Shown one piece after another: positions 5,738 through 11,197 of a DNA stretch of 11,197 bases. Below the pieces are notes generated by a model. It made no database searches, was not told where the DNA came from, and was given only the letters and a program-made list of their open reading frames with translations. The position numbers were made by a program, and so were the translations under genes. Within the stretch, counting starts at the first letter, position 1, and every line of letters begins with the position of its first letter. The stretch covers positions 28,594 through 39,790 of the forward strand of contig DJEE01000066.1 of the NCBI GenBank assembly GCA_002431805.1. Direction: 5' to 3'. The stretch is from Eggerthellaceae bacterium UBA5906 (GTDB lineage: Bacteria; Actinomycetota; Coriobacteriia; Coriobacteriales; Eggerthellaceae).

Positions 5738-6415
5738 ATGCAACCGCCCCTGGTGAAGTTTTGCGGGCTGCGCAGCGAAGCAGACGTTGCGGCCGCAAAC
5801 GCCGCTGCGCCCGATTTCGCGGGCTTCGTGATAGACGTGCCAGGCAAATGGCGCAGCATCACGCTCGAACAGGCAATCGCGCTTGCGCGGCAGCTCGACC
5901 CCGCAATTCGCCCTGTGGGCGTGTTCGTTAACGCACCGGTTGAAACCGTTAACCGATGGTTAGGCGAAAGCAGAAAATCCGCAGTTCAACTGCACGGTAA
6001 GGAAGATGCCGCGTATGTGGCTCAGCTCAGACGCAAAGCAGACCTTGTCCCCATCCCCCGCGCAAACCCGCAAGACGCGCGCATCATCCAGGCGTTTCGC
6101 ATTCACGCCATAGCCGACACCTTGCAAGCAGCCAGCAGCACGGCTGACTTAGTGCTGCTCGACGGCGGCGCAGGCGACGGCAAGCCGTTTGACTGGCGTT
6201 TGCTCACCGGTTTCCCACGCCCGTTCCTGCTGGCAGGCGGGCTCGAGCCCAAAAACCTGTCGCAAGCCATCGCGCAGGCCCGCAAGGCCGCCGATACGAA
6301 CTTCGCAGGCGTTGACATGAGCAGCAGCCTGGAAACAAATCACAGAAAGGACCCTGCAAAAATGCTAGCCACCATGCAAGCCCTGCAAGCCATTGAAGCT
6401 CAAACGCCAACCTAG
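5738..6415 (+). CDS. trpF: Phosphoribosylanthranilate isomerase
   Basis: This small TIM-barrel enzyme performs the Amadori rearrangement of phosphoribosyl-anthranilate to carboxyphenylamino-deoxyribulose phosphate. The product is 225 residues, near the usual 200-230. The ATG at 5738 has AGGAAGGAGA (5721-5730) upstream and opens MQPPLVKFCGLRSEAD; the frame is open back to 5525, but the longer start lies in the REP-like repeat and has no family match. The catalytic base Cys9 sits in KFCG, the acid Asp142 in LVLLDGGAGDGKPFDW, with VQLHG (83-87), LLAGGL (164-169) and GVDMSSSLE (191-199) forming the phosphate-binding end. The segment IDVPGKWRSIT replaces the more common SPR-type phosphate loop but keeps an Arg. 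It is bounded on both sides by REP-like spacers (217 bp and 158 bp). Confidence 0.94.
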   Translation: MQPPLVKFCGLRSEADVAAANAAAPDFAGFVIDVPGKWRSITLEQAIALARQLDPAIRPVGVFVNAPVETVNRWLGESRKSAVQLHGKEDAAYVAQLRRKADLVPIPRANPQDARIIQAFRIHAIADTLQAASSTADLVLLDGGAGDGKPFDWRLLTGFPRPFLLAGGLEPKNLSQAIAQARKAADTNFAGVDMSSSLETNHRKDPAKMLATMQALQAIEAQTPT

Positions 6416-6432
6416 CACACGCACGCCCAGCC

Positions 6433-6543
6433 GTGGGACAGGGGTCGGGTACCGTCCCAAAGCGAGACGGGCTCGACCCCATCACGCGACCACAAGCGAG
6501 ACAGCACCCGACCCCTGTCCCACCACCCCCTGTCCCACCACCC
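6433..6543. repeat. Inverted pair of REP-like units between trpF and trpB
   Basis: GTGGGACAGGGGTCGGGT (6433-6450) and its exact reverse complement ACCCGACCCCTGTCCCAC (6506-6523) form a perfect 18-bp inverted repeat with a 55-nt loop. The left unit also has its own small hairpin, GGGAC with GTCCC (6435-6458). A tandem partial copy follows: CCCCTGTCCCACCAC occurs at 6512-6526 and 6527-6541. AAGCGAGAC is repeated at 6460-6468 and 6494-6502. The arrangement resembles a BIME, a pair of REPs in opposite orientation, and fills nearly the whole trpF-trpB spacer. Confidence 0.75.
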
Positions 6544-6573
6544 TCCGAACAAGCCACTTGAAAGGATTTCCCT

Positions 6574-7773
6574 ATGAGCAACTCCCCTACATCCGTTGGA
6601 CGCTTTGGCGTGCACGGCGGGCAGTACATCCCCGAGACGCTGATGAACGCCGTGAACGAGCTTGATCAGGCCTATACCCACTACAAGAACGACCCGGAAT
6701 TCAATGCGGAGCTGACCAGGCTTTTCAACGAATACGCTGGGCGTCCGAGCCTGCTGTATTTCGCCGAACGCATGACAAACGACCTTGGCGGCGCAAAAAT
6801 CTACTTGAAGCGCGAAGACCTCAACCACACAGGGGCGCACAAGATCAACAACGTTCTTGGCCAGGCGCTGTTGGCCAAGAAGATGGGCAAAACGCGGCTG
6901 ATCGCTGAAACGGGCGCCGGACAGCATGGCGTGGCAACCGCCACGGCCGCGGCGCTGCTTAACATGGAATGCGTGGTGTACATGGGCCGCGAGGACACCG
7001 AACGCCAGGCGCTCAACGTGTACAAGATGCGCCTGCTTGGCGCCGAGGTGCGCCCCGTTGACTCGGGAACCGGCACGCTGAAAGACGCCGTGAATGAAAC
7101 GTTCCGCGAATGGACAACCCGCATCGACGACACGCATTACTGCTTAGGCTCGGTGATGGGCCCGCATCCCTTCCCCACCATGGTGCGCGATTTCCAATCC
7201 GTCATCAGCCGCGAAATCAAGCAGCAGCTGCAAGAAAAGGAAGGCCGCCTGCCCGATGCGGTGCTGGCGTGCGTGGGCGGCGGCAGCAACGCCATCGGCG
7301 CGTTCTACCACTTCATCAACGACCCCACCGTGCAGCTTATCGGCTGCGAAGCCGCAGGTCGCGGAGCCGATACCCCCGAAACGGCCGCAACCATAGCAAC
7401 GGGGCGCTTAGGCATTTTCCACGGCATGAAAAGCTATTTCTGCCAGGACGAATACGGGCAGATCGCGCCGGTGTACTCCATTTCCGCCGGCCTTGATTAC
7501 CCCGGCATCGGGCCCGAGCACGCCGCGCTGCACGACAGCGGCCGCGCGCAGTACGTGCCCGTCACCGACGACGAGGCCGTTGACGCGTTCGAGTATCTCA
7601 GCCGCATGGAGGGCATCATCCCGGCCATCGAAAGCGCGCACGCCGTGGCGTATGCACGCAAACTTGCGCCCACTATGCGCCCTGATCAGATCATCGTTGT
7701 GAACATCTCGGGCCGCGGCGACAAAGACTGCGCCGCCATCGCCCGCTACCGTGGGGAGGACATCCATGAATAA
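6574..7773 (+). CDS. trpB: Tryptophan synthase beta chain (TrpB1 type)
   Basis: The PLP-dependent beta subunit joins indole and L-serine to make L-tryptophan, taking indole through the tunnel from TrpA. The product has 399 residues, as usual for TrpB1. The ATG at 6574 has AAAGGA (6561-6566) 7 nt upstream. Motifs: [16 protein letters not shown] near the N-terminus, the PLP Schiff-base Lys90 in TGAHKINN, catalytic Glu112 in AETGAGQHG, the phosphate-binding GGGSNAIG (235-242), Asp308 in [11 protein letters not shown], Glu353 in IESAHA, and Ser379 in NISGRGDKD, which contacts the pyridine nitrogen. All key residues are kept, so an active enzyme is expected. Its last 8 bases overlap the trpA start. 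Confidence 0.97.
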   Translation: MSNSPTSVGRFGVHGGQYIPETLMNAVNELDQAYTHYKNDPEFNAELTRLFNEYAGRPSLLYFAERMTNDLGGAKIYLKREDLNHTGAHKINNVLGQALLAKKMGKTRLIAETGAGQHGVATATAAALLNMECVVYMGREDTERQALNVYKMRLLGAEVRPVDSGTGTLKDAVNETFREWTTRIDDTHYCLGSVMGPHPFPTMVRDFQSVISREIKQQLQEKEGRLPDAVLACVGGGSNAIGAFYHFINDPTVQLIGCEAAGRGADTPETAATIATGRLGIFHGMKSYFCQDEYGQIAPVYSISAGLDYPGIGPEHAALHDSGRAQYVPVTDDEAVDAFEYLSRMEGIIPAIESAHAVAYARKLAPTMRPDQIIVVNISGRGDKDCAAIARYRGEDIHE

Positions 7774-8593
7774 CGCAGCAGCTACCGAAACCGCCGGCAC
7801 CGCCCGCCCGCTTGCCGGCGACATCGCCCACGCCTTTGCCGACAGCAAGGCCTTCATCCCCTTCATCACCGTAGGCGACCCCGACCTGGCCACGTCCGAA
7901 GAACTGATCGTCGCCATGGCCGAAGAAGGCGCCAGCTTGATTGAGCTGGGCATCCCGTTTTCCGACCCCACGGCCGAAGGGCCGGTCATCCAAGAAGCGA
8001 ACCTGCGCGCGCTTTCGGCCGGCACAACCACCGATGACGTGTTTGACCTGGTAGAACGCGTGCGCACGCGCACCAACGTGCCGCTTGCCATCATGCCGTA
8101 CGCCAACGTGGTGTACGGCTACGGGGTGGAGCGATTCTACAGCCGCATGGCGCGTGCAGGCGTGGCGGCGCTTATCCTGCCCGACGTGCCCTATGAGGAA
8201 AAAACCGAGTTCGCCGAGCCCGCGCAGGCAGCAGGTGTGACGCTAGTGAGCATGGTGGCGCCTACATCCGATGCGCGCGTGGACATGATAGCCCGCCAGG
8301 CGCAAGGGTTCGTGTACTGCGTGAGCAGCCTCGGCGTCACCGGCGTGCGCAACAGCCTGGACAACAAGGCCGCTGAGCTGGTACAACGGGTGCGCAAGGC
8401 CAATTCTGACATCCCGTGCGCCGTTGGGTTCGGCATCTCCACGCCCAAGCAAGCGCACGACATGGCGGCCGTGGCCGACGGTGCCATTGTGGGCAGCGCC
8501 GTGGTGCGCATCATCGCCGAGAACGGAAAAAACAGCGTGCAGCCCGTGCGCGAATTCGTGCGGAACATGGTGCAAGCCGTAAAGGAAGCGTAA
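7766..8593 (+). CDS. trpA: Tryptophan synthase alpha chain
   Basis: The alpha subunit is a TIM barrel that splits indole-3-glycerol phosphate into indole and glyceraldehyde 3-phosphate. The product is 275 residues. The ATG at 7766 overlaps the trpB stop by 8 nt and has GGGGAGGA (7753-7760) 5 nt upstream, indicating translational coupling of the two subunits. Recognised parts are [11 protein letters not shown] (30-40), catalytic Glu60 in [10 protein letters not shown] (E. coli Glu49), loop 6 GVTG with Thr192, and GFGIS (221-225). Where most family members have the second catalytic residue Asp in ADGP (E. coli Asp60), this protein has Glu71 in AEGP (codon GAA at 7976-7978). The rest of the active site looks normal. 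It is the last gene of the operon. Confidence 0.96.
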   Translation: MNNAAATETAGTARPLAGDIAHAFADSKAFIPFITVGDPDLATSEELIVAMAEEGASLIELGIPFSDPTAEGPVIQEANLRALSAGTTTDDVFDLVERVRTRTNVPLAIMPYANVVYGYGVERFYSRMARAGVAALILPDVPYEEKTEFAEPAQAAGVTLVSMVAPTSDARVDMIARQAQGFVYCVSSLGVTGVRNSLDNKAAELVQRVRKANSDIPCAVGFGISTPKQAHDMAAVADGAIVGSAVVRIIAENGKNSVQPVREFVRNMVQAVKEA

Positions 8594-8606
8594 CGAAACT
8601 CGGTGG

Positions 8607-8661
8607 CGGTGCGCCGAGCGCACCGTCCCAGCGATCGGTTTTACAACTCGTGCAAAAACCG
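8607..8661 (+). terminator. Possible hairpins at the end of the trp operon
   Basis: CGGTGCG (8607-8613) and CGCACCG (8619-8625) form a GC-rich 7-bp stem 13 bp after the trpA stop, but no T-run follows. A second weak stem pairs CGGTTTT (8636-8642) with AAAACCG (8655-8661). Either may protect the 3' end or help termination; a standard intrinsic terminator is not evident on this strand before 8715. Confidence 0.35.
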
Positions 8662-8714
8662 CCTCCGTCCCCTTGTTCACGAGTACCCGCTCAAGCTAAA
8701 TCGCCCAAGCGCAC

Positions 8715-8751
8715 AAAAAGGATGAGCATCTACGAGAGACGCTCACCCTTT
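8715..8751 (-). terminator. Rho-independent terminator of the der-plsY-gpsA cluster
   Basis: Read on the minus strand, AAAGGGTGAGC pairs with GCTCATCCTTT (one mismatch, loop of 13 nt) and is followed by TTTTT (plus strand AAAAA at 8715-8719). It lies 36 bp after the gpsA stop. On the plus strand the same stem (8717-8727 with 8741-8751) ends in only three T, so it might stop trp transcripts weakly as well. Confidence 0.75.
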
Positions 8752-8787
8752 CCTAATAAAGCCAGCATTGCAAAGGCGTCAGCCTGC

Positions 8788-9789
8788 TTATAGCCCGTAA
8801 AACTCCGTCGTGAGAGGACGCGCGAACAAATCTTTGGCGGCGGCGTTCGGATCGGCGCCTTCCCACACCACACCGCGCACCACGTCGGTAATGGGCAGCT
8901 CAACGCCGTAAGCCTCCGACAGCGTTTTCAGCGTTTTGCACGCCAGCGCGCCTTCCACCACCATGTGCGTGCGCTCGCGGTACGCGTCAAGGGTGCCGCC
9001 GCGAGCCAGCTCCACGCCAAACGAGCGGTTGCGCGAATGCTCGGACGTGCACGTGGCAATCAGGTCGCCCGCACCCGCCAGGCCCATGCACGTGATGGCC
9101 TGCCCGCCGCATTTCACCACCAAGCGGCTCATCTCGGCCAGCCCGCGCGTCATCAGCATGGCCGCCGTGTTGTCACCGTAACCCAGGCCGTAAGCCACGC
9201 CCACGGCAATGGCGATGACGTTTTTGAACGCCGCACACAACTCCACGCCGGCAACGTCGCTGCTGGTGTACGTGCGGAACGTAGGCGATGCGAACAGGTC
9301 GCGGAACAGCACCGCCGTCTCTTCGCCCGACGAAGCGATAACCGTGCCCGCCGGCATGCCCTTGATGACCTCTTCGGCGTGGTTCGGCCCCGAAAGCACC
9401 GCCAGGCGGTCTTTGTTGCCCAGCTCGGACTCGAACACGCCCACCGGCAAATACCCGCTTTCGGCCTCCACACCCTTTGAGCAGATGATGATGGGAAACT
9501 CGTCGTCCACCACATCGGATAGGGCGCGCGCCACGCCGCGCAGCAAGTTCGACGGCGTAACGATAACGGCAGCCTTCGCGCGCAGCAGCGCATCGCGGTA
9601 CGACGTGGTTGCCACGATGTTTTCAGACAGCACGGTATCGGATAGGTAGCGCGGGTTCACGTGCTCGTGGTTGATGCCGTGCACCACGGAATCTTTACGA
9701 GCCCACAGCCCCACGTTATGCCCGTTGAGCGCAAGCGTTTGCGCAAGCGCGGTTCCCCACGAACCGGCGCCGATGACAGCAACCTTCAT
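8788..9789 (-). CDS. gpsA: NAD(P)-dependent glycerol-3-phosphate dehydrogenase
   Basis: This cytosolic enzyme reduces dihydroxyacetone phosphate to sn-glycerol 3-phosphate, the backbone for phospholipids. From the ATG at 9789 it has 333 residues, normal for GpsA, and starts MKVAVIGAGSWGTALAQ, the nucleotide-binding fold at the very N-terminus as in relatives. A GTG at 9801 would add four residues (V/M-D-D-D) and cannot be excluded; the AAGGGGAAG upstream is too close for that start and rather far for the ATG. Further motifs: SKGVE (104-108), LSGPNHAEEV (132-141; many relatives have SGPSFAEE), catalytic Lys189 in CAAFKNVIAIAVG, GLAGAGDLIATC (236-247) and SRNRSFG (252-258). It follows plsY by a few bases and is probably co-transcribed. 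Confidence 0.95.
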   Translation of the reverse strand: MKVAVIGAGSWGTALAQTLALNGHNVGLWARKDSVVHGINHEHVNPRYLSDTVLSENIVATTSYRDALLRAKAAVIVTPSNLLRGVARALSDVVDDEFPIIICSKGVEAESGYLPVGVFESELGNKDRLAVLSGPNHAEEVIKGMPAGTVIASSGEETAVLFRDLFASPTFRTYTSSDVAGVELCAAFKNVIAIAVGVAYGLGYGDNTAAMLMTRGLAEMSRLVVKCGGQAITCMGLAGAGDLIATCTSEHSRNRSFGVELARGGTLDAYRERTHMVVEGALACKTLKTLSEAYGVELPITDVVRGVVWEGADPNAAAKDLFARPLTTEFYGL

Positions 9790-9807
9790 GTCGTCGTCCA
9801 CTTCCCC

Positions 9808-10470
9808 TTACGCTTCCTTCTTGCTGCCGATGCGGCGCTCGTTGCCCGCGCGCAGTCGGCTGATGTTCTCGCGGTGCGCCCACACCACCGTAAGCGCGGC
9901 CACCGTGGTGCACACCCAGGCCGCCGGTGCGAACGTTACGTACAAGAAATAGTACGCGGCGAAAAACGGGCACGCCACCGCCGCGGCAATGCTGCCCGCC
10001 GACACGTAGCGCGTGGCTACAACCAACGCAGCGAAAATGGCGATCTCAAGCAGCGCTCCAGCCCAGCCGAACGTCACAAACAGGCAACCCACGGCAACGG
10101 CTATGCCCTTGCCACCGTGGAAACCCAGCCAGGGGCTGAAGATATGCCCCCACACGCAGCCCAAAAACGCCACGGTTACGAAATCGTCGTAACCGACCAC
10201 GTGACCGGACAGCGACATGCCGCCGCCGAATACCGACGCGGCCCACGCGGCAATAAGCCCCGATGCGATGCCCTTGCCGAAATCCAGCACGAACACGGCG
10301 CTTCCGCCTACTTTGCCCATGGTGCGCATGGCGTTGGTGGTGCCGATGTTGCCCGACCCGTGCTCACGAATGTCGGTGTGGTAAAACACCTTCGAAATGA
10401 TGACGCCCCACGGGATGGACCCCAACAAAAACGATGCAACGAAAACGCCTACAGCTCCCAGCAGTTCCAC
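9808..10470 (-). CDS. plsY: Acyl-phosphate:glycerol-3-phosphate acyltransferase
   Basis: PlsY is a polytopic inner-membrane enzyme that transfers an acyl group from acyl-phosphate (made by PlsX) to the sn-1 position of glycerol 3-phosphate, giving lysophosphatidate. The product is 220 residues. The GTG start at 10470 has AAGGAAGAG shortly upstream. Three family motifs are visible: SGNIGTTNAMR (39-49), GFHGGKGIAV (116-125), and the C-terminal HRENISRLRAGNE (199-211). Hydrophobic segments at about 1-24, 56-82, 96-112, 124-152 and 160-197 fit the multi-span topology of the family. It lies next to gpsA, whose product is its substrate; the stop is within 20 bp of the gpsA start, so an operon is likely. 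Confidence 0.95.
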   Translation of the reverse strand: MELLGAVGVFVASFLLGSIPWGVIISKVFYHTDIREHGSGNIGTTNAMRTMGKVGGSAVFVLDFGKGIASGLIAAWAASVFGGGMSLSGHVVGYDDFVTVAFLGCVWGHIFSPWLGFHGGKGIAVAVGCLFVTFGWAGALLEIAIFAALVVATRYVSAGSIAAAVACPFFAAYYFLYVTFAPAAWVCTTVAALTVVWAHRENISRLRAGNERRIGSKKEA

Positions 10471-10501
10471 AACAGCTCTTCCTTATATCCCTTTTGCTCC
10501 G

Positions 10502-11197
10502 CTAGTCTTTCTTCTTGAACTTCAGCCTTACAGGCGTGCCCGTCAGGTCAAACGACTTGCGCAGGCGGTTTTCCAGGAAGCGCTCGTAGTTGTCGGTGAT
10601 GATGTCGGGGCGGTTGACGAAGAACGTGAACTGCGGCGGGCACGTAGCGGTTTGCGTGACGTACTTCATGCGCAGCACGGCCTTGCCCTTGGTGACGGTA
10701 TGGCCGTTTTCGCGGATCTCGCCCAACCACAGGTTCAGCTGGTTGGTGGGGATGGTTTTGCGGAAGTTCTCGTACGCGCCGTCCACGGCTTCCCAAATGC
10801 GGCCGACCGACTTGCCCGTCAGCGCGCAAGTGGCCACCACCGGCGCATAGCCCACAAACGTCATGCGATCGGCAATTTTCTCGCGCACCTTCGCCTTGGC
10901 CTCGGGGCCTTCCACCAGATCCCACTTGTTCAGCACGATGACCATGGCGCACTGGCGCTCGGCGGCAAAACCCGCCACGCGCTGGTCTTGGTCGGTCAGG
11001 CCGATGGAGCCATCGATGACCAGCAGCGCCACGTCGGCGCGGTCGATGGCACGCATGGCGCGCACGAAGCCGTAGTATTCCACGTCCTCGTCGATTTTGT
11101 TCTTCGCACGCAAACCGGCCGTGTCCACGATGGTGTAGCGCTTGCCGTCATGCTCGATCACGGTGTCGATGGCATCGCGCGTGGTGCCGGCAACGTT
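10502..11197 (-). CDS. der: Ribosome-assembly GTPase Der (EngA), 3' part
   Basis: Der is an essential GTPase with two tandem G domains and a C-terminal KH-like domain that helps assemble the 50S ribosomal subunit. The 5' part is outside the window; 231 residues are visible, running from within the second G domain to the end. The first visible residues are NVAGTTRDAIDT (switch I, G2), then VDTAGLR (G3, about 24-30), VLNKWD (G4, about 88-93), and CALTGK (G5, where SAxxG is typical). The remaining part, from PTNQLNLWLGEI to GTPVRLKFKKKD, is the typical KH-like domain. A 31-bp gap separates it from plsY, and the order der-plsY-gpsA is a recurrent arrangement in Gram-positive bacteria. Confidence 0.95.
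   Translation of the reverse strand, partial: NVAGTTRDAIDTVIEHDGKRYTIVDTAGLRAKNKIDEDVEYYGFVRAMRAIDRADVALLVIDGSIGLTDQDQRVAGFAAERQCAMVIVLNKWDLVEGPEAKAKVREKIADRMTFVGYAPVVATCALTGKSVGRIWEAVDGAYENFRKTIPTNQLNLWLGEIRENGHTVTKGKAVLRMKYVTQTATCPPQFTFFVNRPDIITDNYERFLENRLRKSFDLTGTPVRLKFKKKD

Noticed and set aside
5936..5954. Fourth copy of the palindromic motif (CCGGTTGAAACCGTTAACC) inside trpF
   Set aside because: It matches 17 of 19 consensus positions, but lies in coding sequence for APVETVNR; probably chance. A genome-wide motif count would decide.
6412..7137. Minus-strand open frame of 241 codons opposite trpB
   Set aside because: Shadow of trpB and of the REP-like spacer; no recognisable protein family.
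7408..8106. Minus-strand open frame of 232 codons opposite trpB and trpA
   Set aside because: Antisense to two certain genes, with no motif.
9661..10518. Long plus-strand open frame of 285 codons
   Set aside because: It is antisense to gpsA and plsY, both certain genes; its His/Arg-rich translation is typical of a GC-rich shadow frame.

Overview
This is an 11.2 kb, GC-rich bacterial window with mainly housekeeping content: the 3' end of an Mrp/NBP35-type Fe-S carrier ATPase gene, a complete tryptophan operon, and, convergent with it, the 3' end of a der-plsY-gpsA cluster. High GC, strong AGGAGG-type ribosome sites, GTG and TTG starts, a T-box leader on trp genes and the protein sequence style suggest a high-GC Gram-positive, most likely a gut Coriobacteriia/Eggerthellaceae member (Eggerthella, Adlercreutzia, Gordonibacter, Slackia type). 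This placement is inference; no rRNA or other marker here fixes it.

Layout. Positions 1-348 (+): C-terminal part of the Mrp ATPase, followed by a terminator. Positions 349-1064: regulatory region with three copies of a 19-bp palindromic motif at 68-69 bp spacing, a good sigma70-type promoter (616-645), and a T-box riboswitch (about 660-1003) that reads tRNA-Trp: a UGG triplet lies in the proposed specifier loop, the UGGC bulge fits the G discriminator of tRNA-Trp, and an intrinsic terminator competes with the antiterminator. Positions 1065-8593 (+): trpE-trpG-trpD-trpC-trpF-trpB-trpA, all intact. trpE/trpG and trpB/trpA overlap. The trpG-trpD, trpD-trpC, trpC-trpF and trpF-trpB junctions are unusually long for an operon and hold secondary-structure elements and repeats. 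Positions 8788-11197 (-): gpsA, plsY and the 3' two-thirds or so of the second half of der, read towards trpA and ending in an intrinsic terminator at 8715-8751.

How the genes work together. The trp genes encode every step from chorismate to tryptophan: TrpE/TrpG anthranilate synthase, TrpD phosphoribosyltransferase, TrpF isomerase, TrpC indole-glycerol-phosphate synthase, and TrpB/TrpA tryptophan synthase. Control probably acts twice: by T-box readthrough when tRNA-Trp is uncharged, and by feedback inhibition of TrpE (LLES and NPSPYM motifs kept). GpsA makes sn-glycerol 3-phosphate and PlsY acylates it, the first steps of phospholipid synthesis; Der is a ribosome-assembly GTPase.

I see no new defence, mobile or biosynthetic system. 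The items most worth a second look are the phased palindromes upstream of the T-box promoter, a 23-codon minigene plus mutually exclusive hairpins between trpG and trpD, a MITE-like inverted repeat between trpD and trpC, REP-like GACAGGGGTCGGGT repeats flanking trpF, a Glu in place of the usual catalytic Asp in TrpA, and a 9-bp tandem repeat inside trpE.
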